Assembly: GCF_041734735.1 (NCBI RefSeq) | Contig: NC_134877.1 | Coordinates: 71,915,705-71,979,704, forward strand | Origin: Babylonia areolata | Lineage: Eukaryota; Mollusca; Gastropoda; Neogastropoda; Buccinidae | Length of the DNA: 64,000 nucleotides | Reading direction: 5' to 3' | In this document: positions 11,310-22,631 of the stretch, in pieces | How the letters are laid out: every line of letters begins with the position of its first letter | Position numbering within the stretch: the first letter of the stretch is position 1 | Program-made: the position numbers and the translations under genes | Notes under the pieces: model-generated | Told to the model about the DNA's origin: nothing | The model's input: the letters and a program-made list of their open reading frames with translations, nothing else | Database searches by the model: none

Positions 11310-11725
11310 GCTGTGAATTCCATTGTTTTGGTGCAACAAAAGAAAAGGAACGTTCACCATAAGTTTTTGTGCAAATTCTTGGAACAGGCAGTGTGTGCAT
11401 GTCATTTGAAGAATGGAGTTGTCTGGATGGTGAATAGACAGAAAGTAGATCTGAAAGATAGACAGGACACGAATCAGTGAAGAAATTGTGACAAAGGACT
11501 GAAAGTTTGTATTGTATTCGTGCTTGAATGGGGAGCCAGTGAAGGGAAGCGAGTAGGGGAGTGATGTGTTGATGTTTCCTAGCCTTGAATGTGAGTCGTG
11601 CTGCAGAGTTCTGAACTTTCTGAAGTTTGTCAACATAGTGTTTGGGGCAGCCGGCAAGAAGAGCATTTCCATAATCTAATCTGGATAGGACAAAAGAACA
11701 AACCAATGTCTTTGTGGTTTCTGTC
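11310..11725 (-). pseudogene. CR1/L2-like LINE fragment, RT C-terminal region
   Basis: On the minus strand the frame encodes CSFVLSRLDYGNALLAGCP, then VQNSAARLTF, SLHWLPIQARI and GERSFSFVAPKQWNS. These are the typical C-terminal motifs of CR1/L2-group reverse transcriptases (FVLSRLDYCNSLL, LHWLPI). The upstream RT palm and the usual final segment are both missing. The 5' side is cut exactly where the RTE-like LINE begins and the 3' side joins the 54-bp array. It is related to the longer copy at 58,482-59,503. Confidence 0.8.
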
Positions 11726-11788
11726 AGGTCAGGTCATTAGATCTGCTACTGGTAACCTGTAATCCAGTACAACCTGTTCAGGGTCGGG

Positions 11789-12235
11789 TTGCCGGCGACT
11801 AAACCGGCACTCCCACTGCTCCCTTCCGGGTGGCTAGACACCCTTATGGAGATCCATAAAAGGGCGTCGGCTCAGGAGAGCCACCGACGGCCATCTGGCT
11901 CCACTGTGCTGTGTGCATGCCACACGCAGTTGGCCCCCGGGGTGTGTCTACCCATGCATGCGAAGTCTGGATCCGGCAGAATCTGCGGAAGAAACCTATC
12001 GGTTCAACGGAGAGGAAGGCGGTTACAGCAACACACTGTGGAGTGCAGAGAGCAAGATGAGACACCGAAAGGATATCTTGGTCATCCACTGCATCCGTGC
12101 TCATCCTCCAGTCGGCTCGACTTAGTCTTGCCACTGGAAATTGGTGGACCCGGACGAGAGAGTGAGGTCGACGTTGTGCAACTCCTCTTCACTTTAAACA
12201 AACTCATCGCGCAAGTCATCAGTCATCCAAAATGA
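11789..12235 (+). CDS. Possible leader ORF of RTE-like LINE copy 1
   Basis: A 148-codon open frame in the LINE leader. The matching frame in copy 2 (25,090-25,479) shares the stretch EIHKRASAQESHRRP through to the end IAQVISHPK (VAQVISHPK there). It could be a small ORF1-like product or merely a conserved leader; no zinc knuckle or known ORF1 motif is visible. Confidence 0.3.
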   Translation: MPATKPALPLLPSGWLDTLMEIHKRASAQESHRRPSGSTVLCACHTQLAPGVCLPMHAKSGSGRICGRNLSVQRRGRRLQQHTVECREQDETPKGYLGHPLHPCSSSSRLDLVLPLEIGGPGRESEVDVVQLLFTLNKLIAQVISHPK

Positions 12236-12301
12236 CCTTTCATCCTTCATCATTTCATCACCCCCAAGTCCTGTGGCGACAGGCGAGCGACGAAACGACA
12301 G

Positions 12302-15300
12302 GTGTGGGTACACTGGCAGTCGCAGCCGCAGACCTGCATGCAGGCGGCTCAGGCCATAGGGTCGTTCTTCGTCAACAAGAGCAGCGATGGAGCTCGGCAG
12401 CCGTCTGAGCAGCCCTCTTTAGGAATGCACTGCTCACCTCCCTGGCATGAGGAAGGGGCTAGAAAAGGTGCCCTAAAAATTGCCTGCTCCATATCACCCT
12501 GGCCAGCATACCGCGGCTGGCGGGGACCCTACATCAGCGGTCGAAACAAAAAGAAAGAAAAGAAAAAAACAAGGATCGTTCCTCTCACCATTGGTGCTTG
12601 GAACATAAGGACTCTCCTGGACAGAGATAACGCGGACAGACCCCAAAGGAGAACGGCACTAGTTGCATCCCAACTCGCCAGATACAACATTGACATCGCA
12701 GCCTTGAGTGAGACTCGGCTTGCAGGCGAAGGCGAGCTCTGTGAACGGGGATCTGGTTACACCTTCTTCTGGAGTGGACGAGGAAGTGAAGAGCGACGTG
12801 AGGCTGGCATTGGTTTTGCAGTAAAAACAGCACTTGTCAGCAAGCTAGCTGGAATCCCAAAGGGAGTCAACGATAGGCTTATGACCATGAAACTCCCACT
12901 GGCATCTGGCCAGAAGCACCTCACCATTGTCAGTGCCTACGCCCCAACCATGACCAACCTGGATGAAGTGAAGGCGAAGTTCTACGAGGACCTTCACTCT
13001 GTCATTACTGCTATCCCTAAAGCAGACAAGCTCATCATTCTTGGGGACTTCAATGCTAGAGTTGGCTCTGACTACATCTCCTGGGATGGAGTGATTGGAA
13101 AGCACGGTGTGGGCCACTGCAACCCAAATGGATTGCTTTTGCTTCAGACTTGTGCAGAGCACAAACTGCTGATAACCAACACAGTTTTCTGCCTCCCTAC
13201 CCGTAACAGGACGTCATGGATGCACCCACGCTCAAAGCATTGGCATCTCATCGATTACATCATCGTCAGGAAAAGGGATAGGCAAGATGTACATGTAACA
13301 AAGACCATGTGCGGCGCCGAGTGTTGGACAGACCATCGCCTTGTAGTCTCGAAGCTGAATATTCGAATCCAGCCCAAGAGACGCCCCCAAGGCCAGAAGG
13401 CTCCAAAACGGCTCAACATCACTAAGCTGAATAACATCACCATCAAACAGTCCTTTGTGGAGCTGCTGGAAGATCGTCTGGAATCCGCCTCTCTGGACAA
13501 CCAGAATGTGGAGTCTGACTGGAGGACCCTGCGTGAGCTGATCTATAGTACAGCTTCAGAGACCCTGGGACCCATGACCAGAAAGCACAAAGACTGGTTT
13601 GATGAAAACTGTGATGAAATCAAGCAGCTTCTGGATGAGAAACGCCGTCTGCATCAAGCCCACCTGAGCAACCCAAAGTCCACATCAAAAAAGGATGCGT
13701 ACGATGCCATCCGCAGGACTGTTCAGCAAAAGTTACGCCAGATGCAGGATAAGTGGCTGAGTGACAAAGCTGATGAGATCCAGGGATATGCTGACAGGCA
13801 CGATATGAAGAGGTTCTATGATGCCTTAAAAGAAGTCTATGGCCCCACATCCTCAGGATCATCCCCCCTCCTCAGTGCAGATGGGAATACCTTGATCACC
13901 GAGAAGGAGAAAATTCTCGAACGCTGGGCTGAGCACTTCAACAGTGTCTTAAATCGCCCTTCCTCAATAAATGATGAAGCCATAGACCGTCTCCCACAAG
14001 TCCCCATCAACAAAGCACTGGACGATCCGCCAACACTTCTTGAGACCCAGAAAGCAATCCGTCTGCTATCCAGTGGCAAAGCACCTGGCTCAGACTCCAT
14101 ACCAGCAGAGGTCTACAAGGATGGAGACACTGTGCTGACTGAGAAGCTCCATCAGCTGTACTCACTCATGTCGAAAGAAGAGACGATCCCCCAGGATTTC
14201 AAAGATGCATCTATCATTCACTTATACAAGTGAAAGGGGAACTGGCAAGCCTGTAATAACCATCGGGGCATTTCCTTGCTCTCCATCGCAGGCAAGATAC
14301 TTGCCAGGATCCTACTAAACCGTCTCACAGCACACCTTGACCAAGGTCATTTGCCTGAGAGCCAATGTGGATTCCGGAAAGAGCGCGGAGCCACCGACAT
14401 GGTGTTTGCTGCAAGGCAGCTGCAAGAGAAATGTCAGGAGCAAAATGCTGATCTGTTCTCCACCTATATTGACCTCACCAAGGCCTTCGACACCGTGAGT
14501 AGAGAGGGACTGTGGAAGATCATGGCCAAGTACGGATGCCCTCGGAAATTTATTTCCTTGGTCAGCCAATTCCATGAAGGCATGCAGGCTCGAGTCCAGG
14601 ACAATGGCAAAACATCTGCTCCTTTTGCTGTCACAAATGGTGTCAAGCAAGGCTGCGTCCTGGCTCCGACGCTGTTCAGCCTCATGTTCTCTGCAATGCT
14701 TACTGATGCCTTCAGAGATGGCGATGTTGGAATCGGCCTAAAGTACCGAACAGATGGCAAGTTGTTTAACCTCAGAAGGCTTCAAGCAAAAACGAAGGTC
14801 ATGACAGACATCATCAGAGACTTTTTGTTTGCTGATGATTGTGCCCTCAACGCTGGATCTGAAGCTGACATGCAACTCAGCGTCGACAAGTTTGCCACTG
14901 CCAGCAGGAACTTCGGCCTTACCATCAGCACGAGGAAAACTGAAGTTCTCCATCAGCCAGCCCCAGGGAAACCCTACGTTGAGCCCAACATCACAGTCAA
15001 CGGTCAGAGACTCAGTGCGGTGGAGCAGTTCACATACCTTGGCAGCACACTGTCACGAAATGTGACCATCGACGATGAAGTGAACGTCAGGATTGCAAGA
15101 GCAAGCGCAACTTTTGGCAGACTCAGTGCAAATGTCTGGAACAGAAGAGGCATTAGTCTTGAGACCAAGCTAAAGGTCTACAGAGCAGTAGTTCTCCCCA
15201 CACTACTGTACGCCTGCGAAACTTGGACAGTGTACCAACGACATGCCAAGAAGCTGAACCACTTCCACACAACATGCCTCAGGAAGCTACTGAACATCAA

Positions 15301-15775
15301 GTGGCAAGACAGGACCCCAGACACAGAGGTGCTCGCAAAAGCCAGCCTTCCCAGCATCTTCACCATCCTGATGCAGTCCCAGCTTCGCTGGGCTGGACAC
15401 GTGGCGCGCATGCCAGACCATCAGCTGCCCAAAAGGCTCTTCTATGGCGAGCTGCAACAAGGGAAGAGATCACACGGAGGTCAGAAGAAGCGCTTCAGAG
15501 ATACTCTGAAAGTCTCTCTTAAAGCGTTTAATATCAACCCTGACTCCTGGGAGGAATCTGCAGTGGACCGTGACAAATGGCGCGCTGCTGTGCACAAAGG
15601 CGCCAAGTTGTGCGAGGCCAACAGGACTGCTGCAGCTGTTGAGAAGAGGCAGGCCAGAAAGTCACGGGCAAACAAGCTCCCTGACAATGATATGCCTGTC
15701 TTTGTCTGCCCCAACTGTCAGCGAACATTTCGTGCGCAGATTGGACTATTCAGCCATCTGCGCATTCACAGATAG
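12302..15775 (+). pseudogene. RTE-like LINE copy 1 polyprotein, one nonsense codon
   Basis: One reading frame encodes an APE-type endonuclease (GAWNIRTLL, ALSETRL, ILGDFNARVG, WTDHRLVVSKL), a reverse transcriptase (DLTKAFDTVSREGLW, GVKQGCVLAP, catalytic FADD) and a C-terminal C2H2 finger (CPNCQRTF ... HLRIH). It is split into 643- and 499-codon halves by TGA at 14,231-14,233, where copy 2 has CGA (Arg); the frame is otherwise the same. The frame opens upstream of the start used in copy 2 because of a small indel near 12,420. Probably inactive as it stands. Confidence 0.9.
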
Positions 15776-16019
15776 ATTCATGAGCATCCTCCCCTCCACC
15801 CCACCACCACCCTCCCCCCATCCCCCAGCTGGATGACAACGATGGTCATCATCGATCTCGATGGACACACCACGGTTAAATATAGCGAATGGAACTGATT
15901 TGTCAGAGTGCTGCATATGCTGACCTACAAATATGGTTGATGTGTATGTCAAGTGTCATGTCATCTGAAAGCATGTACCCTAAATTGCATGTGGATGCTG
16001 AGAAAGGTAAGTCTGAGGT

Positions 16020-17645
16020 TCCTAATCCTGCTCCAAAACACTTCTGAAGTCATAATCCTGCCCCAAAACACTTCTGATCCAAAACACTTTTGAAGGCATA
16101 ATCCTGCCCCAAAACACTTCTGATGTCATACTCCTGCCCCAAAACACTTCTGATGTCATGATCCTGCCCCTAAACATGTCTGAAGTCATAATCCTGCACC
16201 AAAATACTTATATCATAATCCTGCCCCAAAACGCTTAAGTCATGATCCTGCCCCTAAACACAACACTTCTGAAGTCATAATCCTCTCACAAACCACTTCT
16301 GATGTCATAATCCTGCCTCTAAACATGTCTGAAGTCATAACACTGCCAAAAACACTTCTATGTCATAATCCTGCCCTTAAACATGTCCGAAGTCATAACA
16401 CTGCCCAAAACACTACTGTCATACTCCTGCCCCAAAACACTTCTGAAGGCATAACCCTGCCCCATAACATTTCTGATGTCATACTCCTGCCCCCAAACAC
16501 TTCTGAAGGCATAACCCTGCCCCATAACACTTCTGATGTCATACTCCTGCCCCCAAACACTTCTGATGTCATACTCCTGCCCCATAACACTTCTGATGTC
16601 ATACTCCTGCCCCCAAACACTTCTGATGTCATACTCCTGCCCCAAAACACTTCTGATGTCATACTCCTGCCCCAAAACACTTCTGATGTCATACTCCTGC
16701 CCAATAACACTTCTGATGTCATACTCCTGCCCCGTAACACTTCTGATGTCATACCCCTGCCCCTACTCCTGCCCCAAAACACTTCTGATGTCATACTCCT
16801 GCCCCATAACACTTCTGAAGTCATACTCCTGCCCCATAACACTTCTGATGTCATACTCCTGCCCCAAAACACTTCTGAAGGCATACTCCTGCCCCATAAC
16901 ACTTCTGATGTCATACTCCTGCCCCATAACACTTCTGATGTCATACTCCTGCCCCATAACACTTCTGATGTCATACCCCATAACACTTCTGATGTCATAC
17001 TCCTGCCCCATAACACTTCTGATGTCATACTCCTGCCCCAAAACACTGCTGATGTCATACTCCTGCCCCCAAAACACTTCTGAAGCCATACTCCTGCCCC
17101 AAAACACTTCTGAAGGCATACTCCTGCCCCAAAACACTTCTGATGGCATAACCCTGCCCCATAACACTTCTGATGTCATACTCCTGCCCCAAAACACTTC
17201 TGATGTCATACTCCTGCCCCATAACACTTCTGATGTCATACTCCTGCCCCAAAACACTTCTGATGTCATACTCCTGCCCCAAAACACTTCTGATGTCATA
17301 CTCCTGCCCCCAAACACTTCTGATGTCATACTCCTGCCCCAAAACACTTCTGATGTTATACTCCTGCTCCAAAACACTTTTGATGTAATCCTGCCCCTAA
17401 AAATATCTTAAGTCATAATACTGCCAAAAACACTACTGTCATACTCCTTCCCCAAAACACCTGAAGGCATAATCCTGCCTCCAAACACTTCTGATGTCAT
17501 ACTCCTGCCCCAAAATGCTTCCGAAGTCATGATCCTGCCCCTAAACACTTCTGTAGTCATAATCCTGCCCCACAACACTTCTGAAGTCATGATCCTGCCC
17601 CTAAACACTTCAGAAGTCATAATCATTCCCCAAAACACTTCTGAT
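16020..17645. repeat. 30-bp acceptor-derived array of intron 6, block 3
   Basis: About 54 units related to blocks 1 and 2 but enriched for the variant CACTTCTGATGTCATACTCC with CTGCCCCAAAA or CTGCCCCATAA. On the minus strand most still read GGGGCAG followed by GAGTATGACATC, so the acceptor-like core and a DY-coding start are kept. The many long frames on both strands are repeat artefacts. Confidence 0.95.
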
Positions 17646-18733
17646 GAGTGATAAGAAACTCTAGGGAGAGCTGGACAGTACAAGGTCTTCAGAGAAGAAG
17701 CCCCCCTCAGTCAAGTGTTTCAGCCCTTAACTCTTTACACTCTAAGGGGGCCAGGCTGCACCCAGGTCATGACTCCTGGGTGCCCTTGTATTGCCACCTG
17801 TTTTTCTTTTTTATTCCTGGTCCTCAGCAGGTTCGAACCCGTGCCTCCAGGATGGTCGCCACTTTAGGACTGAGTCACCTTTTCTGGCAGACGTTTTAAC
17901 CACTGAGTTGTCAGTTTACTTTCATTCCTCCTCAACCAAATCCAACTGGAACTCTTTTCTGCTGCTTCTGCCATTGCCTTCTGGATGCCATTGCCCATGT
18001 TTTCTCTCTGCCAGGAATCGACAGCTGTTTCATGAGGCTGTAGGCAGATGCGCTCACAAACCCTCTTGCACCAATCTCTATGGCGAGGACTCTGGCTTGG
18101 AAGCCAGATTCTCTCAGGCTGCTGGCTAGACTAGCATACTTCTCTGTCTTGTAGATGTGGGCTTCCTCCGTTCTGCTTTCGTATGGCATGGTGAGCTCAA
18201 TCAGAATCGCTTGTTTTGTTGCCTTGGAGTGGAGTACTATGTCAGGTCTCATGCCGCTCTTGCTGATGATTTCTGGGTGTTTCTTCCCCTATGGCAGGTC
18301 AACTGTGTATTCGCTATCTTCGGCACCATCAAGCAGCCCACGTTTCCATGCTTGGAAACTTTGGATGCTGTTCCTGGCCAGACTTTATTGTTTTTTGCCA
18401 AGCAGAACTCTACTGGAACTTCTGGTGGGGTTGGTGCTCCTTGGACAGTGCTCACATGTGCAGTTTCTTTTAGCACTTGGTTGTGCCTTCATGTGTACTG
18501 TCCTTGGTTCAACGCCGCTTTGCATGAGCTGAGGACATGTTCCACTGTTTGTCTGCCTTCCCACATTTCACCAAGTTTGTATGTGAGGGAAGGTTGTACA
18601 CAGATCTTAGGATGAAGCTGATCCTCAGAGGGGCCATGTTCCACATGTCGCTCCAGCTGAGGCTCCTTTGGAGTGCATTTTCCCATGTTGTCCACTGCCC
18701 CTGCTGGCCTTGCTGGACTGCCTTCTGGACTAC
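17646..18733 (-). mobile_element. Retroelement C-terminal fragment inserted in the array
   Basis: A non-repetitive block flanked on both sides by the 30-bp array. Minus-strand frames encode WEGRQTVEHVLSSCKAALNQ and, in another frame, RPDIVLHSKATKQAILIELT followed by LRESGFQARVLAIEIGARGF. This pattern (RPD...ELTMPYE, then EIGARGF) recurs in LINE-encoded proteins of molluscs and fish and may be a PD-(D/E)XK-like endonuclease region. At least one frameshift separates the pieces and no RT palm remains. The clade is uncertain. Confidence 0.6.
17740..17925 (-). mobile_element. tRNA-derived SINE-like element
   Basis: On the minus strand a box A-like CAACTCAGTGGTTAAAACG is followed about 45 bp later by box B GGTTCGAACC. 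The cloverleaf is not complete, so it is not a tRNA gene. It sits at the 3' side of the retroelement fragment and could be a separate SINE insertion or part of that element's tail. Confidence 0.5.
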
Positions 18734-20150
18734 ACCCAAAACACTTCTGAAGTCATAACCATGCCCCAAAACACTTCTGATGTCATACTCCTGTCCCAAA
18801 ATGCTTCTGAAGTCATAATCCTGCTCCAAAACACTTCTGAAGTCATACTCCTGCTACTAAACACTTCTGATGTTATAATCCTGCCCCAAAACACTTCTGA
18901 ATTCATAATACTGCCAAAAAACACTTCTGACGTCATAATCCTGCTCCAAAACACTTCTGAAGTCATAATACTGCCCAAAAAGTTCTGAATTCATAATCCT
19001 GCCCAAAAAACACTTCTGAAGTCATAATCCTGCCCCCCAACACTTCTGAAGTCATAATCCTGACCCCAATACATTTCTGATGTCATAATGCTGCCCCTAA
19101 ACACTTCTGAAGTCATAATCCTGCCCCAAAACACTTCTGGTGTTATAATACTATCCCAAAACACTTCTGAAGTCATAATTCTGCCCAAAAAACACTTCTG
19201 AGGCATCAATCATGCCCCAAAAACAGTTCTGGTGTCATAAACCTGGCCTTAAACACTCCTGAAATTGTAATACTGCCCCAAAACTCTTCTGATGTCATAA
19301 TCCTGACCCCCTCCAACCCCACAAAAATCAGTTGTCATTAACATGTTCCAAAACTGAAAACATTTCTGGAGTCATGATTCTGCCCCCTTACAACCCCACA
19401 ACACACCTGAAGTCATTAACATGTTCCAAAACTGAAAACATTTCTGGAGTCATGATTTTGCCCCCTTACAACCCCACAACACACCTGAAGTCATTAACAT
19501 GTTCCAAAACTGAAAACATTTCTGGAGTCATGATTCTGCCCCCTTACAACCCCACAACACACCTGAAGTCATTAACATGTTCCAAAACTGAAAACATTTC
19601 TGGAGTCATGATTCTGCCCCCTTACAACCCCACAACACACCTGAAGTCATTAACATGTTCCAAAACTGAAAACATTTCTGGAAAGTGATAGTCCTGCCAA
19701 AAAACACTTCTGAAATCATAATCCTGCCCCCATAACAATAAAGTGATAGTCCTGCCAAAAAACATTTCTGAAATCATAATCCTGTCCAAGAAACATTAAG
19801 TGATAGTCCTGCCCAAAAACACTTCTGCAGTAATAATCCTGCCCAAAAACAATAAGTGCTACGCCAAAAAAACACTTCTGAAGTTCTAATCCTGCCCAAA
19901 AAACACAAGTGATAGTCCTGCTCAAACACTTCTTTAGTTATAATTCTGCCCAAAAACACTTCTGAAGTCTGAAAACACTTCTGAAGTCATAATCCTGCCC
20001 CAAAACACTTCTGAAGTCATAATCCTGCCCCCATCTCCCACCCCCCCCAAAAAAACCCTCTAAGTGATTGTCCTGCCCAAAAACACTTCTGAAGTCATAA
20101 TCCTACTGCAAATAACTTCTGGAGTCATAATCCAGGCCCAAAACACTTCA
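18734..20150. repeat. 30-bp acceptor-derived array of intron 6, block 4
   Basis: About 45 more degenerate units of the exon 7 acceptor array, including a nested 78-bp higher-order stretch (19,332-19,690) and shortened copies lacking CTTCTGAAGT at 19,730-19,920. Divergence is highest here, furthest from exon 7, fitting an older end of the array. Confidence 0.9.
19332..19690. repeat. 78-bp higher-order repeat, 4.6 copies
   Basis: Each unit holds TGAAGTCATTAACATGTTCC, AAAACTGAAAACATTTCTGG and AGTCATGATTCTGCCCCC, then TTACAACCCCACAACACACC. It is equivalent to about two and a half 30-bp units amplified together, and copies are almost identical. Confidence 0.95.
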
Positions 20151-20221
20151 TTACTTACATGTATACAGGTCTATCCATCTACTGAATCATATGACTTGTA
20201 CTTTCACTTTCCATCTGAAAA

Positions 20222-20505
20222 TGACTGAAAAGCCTTAACGCATGCATATATATTTGTGAACCTATCAAAGTGGATTTCTTCCACAGAATTTTGCCAGAGG
20301 ACAACACACTCGTTGCCATGGATTCTTTTTCAGTGCAACGAATGCAAGCTGCATACAGGAATCATCTCATCTGAATGACAAGATGCTCACTTTGATATTC
20401 CAGACGAACTTGGGAGAAAGGGCGAGAGTGGGATTCGAACCCAGACCCTCAGGGACTTTGTGTACTGGTAGATGAACGTCTTATCCATTCTGCCATCTTC
20501 CTCCT
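20222..20505 (-). mobile_element. tRNA-derived SINE
   Basis: On the minus strand it starts GGAGGAAGATGGCAGAATGG (box A-like) and carries box B GGTTCGAATCCC, then GCCCTTTCTCCCAAGTT, AATCCATGGCAACGA and GTCCTCTGGCAAAATTCTGT. This head-and-body combination is typical of the mollusc SINE family whose tail is seen at 5,790-5,922. It is a SINE rather than a functional tRNA because the anticodon arm region is extended and no acceptor stem pairs. Confidence 0.75.
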
Positions 20506-21056
20506 TCGATACAAGTCAATACAATTCAATGCAACACAATACAATACAATGATAAGATACAATTCAATGCAACACAATACAATGATATGACACAATTCAA
20601 TGCAACACAATACAATACAATGATATGATACAATTCAATGCAACACAATACAATACAATGATATGATACAATTCAATGCAACACAATACAATACAATGAT
20701 ATGATACAATTCAATGCAACACAATACAATACAATGATATGATACAATTCAATGCAACACAATACAATACAATGATATGATACAATTCAATGCAACACAA
20801 TACAGTACAATGATATGATACAATTCAATGCAACACAATACAATGATATGATACAATTCAATGCAACACAATACAATGCAATATGATACAATTCAATGCA
20901 ACACAACACAATGCAATGATATGATACAATTCAATGCAACACAATACAATACAATGATATGATACAATACAATGCAACACAATACAATGCAATGATATGA
21001 TACAATATGATGCGACACAATACAATACCTTAAATACAATATGATACAATACAATA
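20506..21056. repeat. ~38-bp AT-rich minisatellite beside the exon 6 donor
   Basis: Units contain ATACAATTCAATGCAACACA, ATACAATACAATG and ATATG, about 14 copies. The array begins about ten bases inside the intron after the exon 6 donor, but no exon bases are included in the unit, unlike the junction-derived arrays. Confidence 0.95.
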
Positions 21057-21066
21057 CTCAACTGAC

Positions 21067-21174
21067 CTCACGGCGAATGGTGGATATCTCAAAAGGATCT
21101 CCATACACCTCCCCCACCTCCTGTAGTCGGTAAGATGTGTGCAGCTTGCGAGCAGGTCCATTGTCCATAATTAT
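21067..21174 (-). CDS. M17 leucyl aminopeptidase, exon 6
   Basis: 36 residues, IIMDNGPARKLHTSYRLQEV then GDPFEISTIRRE, phase 0 at both ends. The IIMDNGPA and DPFEIS(T/R)xRRE stretches are characteristic of the W07G4.4-like M17 branch, C-terminal to the NTDAEGR signature. The acceptor is CTGTCTGTGGACCAG; the donor is GTCAGT, with an unusual C at position +3. No junction-derived array touches the acceptor side: 21,175-21,400 is unique. Confidence 0.9.
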
Positions 21175-21400
21175 CTGGTCCACAGACAGACACAGCCAAA
21201 AAACACAATCAACAACACTGCTGTCAATGTGTGTATAACTATATATGTTCATGTTAGTGCGGCACAGCAGTTGAGATAAACAAGTGCAGTTAAGAACTAG
21301 ACAATGCTTCCATTATTTCAAGATAATGTTTCAAAGATTAAAACAGGAAATGAAATATAGAGACCCTTGAAAGACTGCAATTGGGGGCAATTTGAATTGT
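21175..21400. other. Unique 3' end of intron 5
   Basis: Unique sequence holding the exon 6 acceptor and a TTTTTTGGCTGTGTCTGTCTG pyrimidine-rich tract on the minus strand. No other feature was seen. Confidence 0.5.
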
Positions 21401-22631
21401 CTCTGAGAGAGAGAGGGAGAGCCAGGTATATGACTGATATGACTGCTGTTTGGGGCCATGTGAATTCTCTCTGAGAGACAGCCAAGTGATCTCTGAGAGA
21501 GAGAGAGGGAGAGAGCCAAGTGTATGCCTGATATGACTGCAGTTTGGGGCCATGTGAATTCTCTCTGAGGGAGAGCCAAGTATATGCCTGATATAACTGC
21601 AGTTTGGGGCCATGTGATTTCTCTCTGATGGAGAGAGCCAAGTGTATGCCTGATATAACTGCAGTTTGGGGACATGTGATTTCTCTCTGATGGAGAGAGC
21701 CAAGTGTATGCCTGATATGACTGCAGTTTGGGGCCATGTGAATTCTCTCTGAGGGAGAGCCAAGTATATGCCTGATATAACTGCAGTTTGGGGCCATGTG
21801 ATTTCTCTCTGATGGAGAGAGCCAAGTGTATGCCTGATATAACTGCAGTTTGGGGCCATGTGATTTCTCTCTGATGGAGAGAGCCAAGTATATGCCTGAT
21901 ATAACTGCAGTTTGGGGCCATGTGATTTCTCTCTGATGGAGAGAGCCAAGTGTATGCCTGATATAACTGCAGTTTGGGGCCATGTGATTTCTCTCTGATG
22001 GAGAGAGCCAAGTGTATGCCTGATATAACTGCAGTTTGGGGCCATGTGATTTCTCTCTGATGGAGAGAGCCAAGTGTATGCCTGATATGACTGCAGTTTG
22101 GGGCCATGTGAATTCTCTCTGAGGGAGAGCCAAGTATATGCCTGATATAACTGCAGTTTGGGGCCATGTGATTTCTCTCTGATGGAGAGAGCCTGGTATG
22201 ACTGCAGTTCGGGGCCATTTGATTTCTCTCTGATGGAGAGAGCCAAGTGTATGCCTGATATGACTGCAGTTTGGGGCCATGTGAATTCTCTCTGAGGGAG
22301 AGCCAAGTATATGCCTGATATAACTGCAGTCTGGGGCCATGTGATTTCTCTCTGATGGAGAGAGCCAAGTGTATGCCTGATATAACTGCAGTTTGGGGCC
22401 ATGTGATTTCTCTCTGATGGAGAGAGCCAAGTGTATGCCTGATATGACTGCAGTTTGGGGCCATGTGAATTCTCTCTGAGGGAGAGCCAAGTATATGCCT
22501 GATATAACTGCAGTCTGGGGCCATGTGATTTCTCTCTGATGGAGAGAGCCAAGTATACGCCTGATATGACTGCAGTTTGGGGCCATTTGATTTCTCTCTG
22601 ATGGAGAGAGCCAAGTATATGCCTGCCTGCC
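21401..22631. repeat. 59-62-bp minisatellite in intron 5, ~20 copies
   Basis: Units contain CTGCAGTTTGGGGCCATGTG, ATTTCTCTCTGATGGAGAGA and GCCAAGTGTATGCCTGATAT, with a 59-bp subtype carrying AATTCTCTCTGAGGGAGAG. The order of subtypes suggests amplification of multi-unit blocks. The three overlapping minus-strand open frames of over 400 codons are artefacts. The array is interrupted by a LINE and resumes at 24,605. Confidence 0.95.

Larger units (their letters stand above)
11726..15879 (+). mobile_element. RTE-like LINE copy 1, near full length
   Basis: Boundaries come from comparison with copy 2 (24,953-29,112). Both begin TGTCAGGTCAGGTCATTAG and end shortly after GATCTCGATGGACA. It has a ~0.6 kb 5' leader, one long endonuclease-reverse transcriptase-zinc finger frame, and a short pyrimidine/C-rich 3' end with no poly(A). 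It is very similar to copies 2 and 3, so recently active. It lies in intron 6, antisense to the aminopeptidase. Confidence 0.9.

Noticed and set aside
11844-12134. Antisense frame over the LINE leader
   Set aside because: Shadow of the plus-strand leader; no independent support.
16325-17411. Leucine/proline-rich repeat proteins on both strands
   Set aside because: 30-bp unit is a multiple of three and open in several frames; this is a repeat artefact.
20410-20505. tRNA gene on the minus strand (box A and box B present)
   Set aside because: Extended body, no pairing acceptor stem and a SINE-like downstream sequence; called a SINE.
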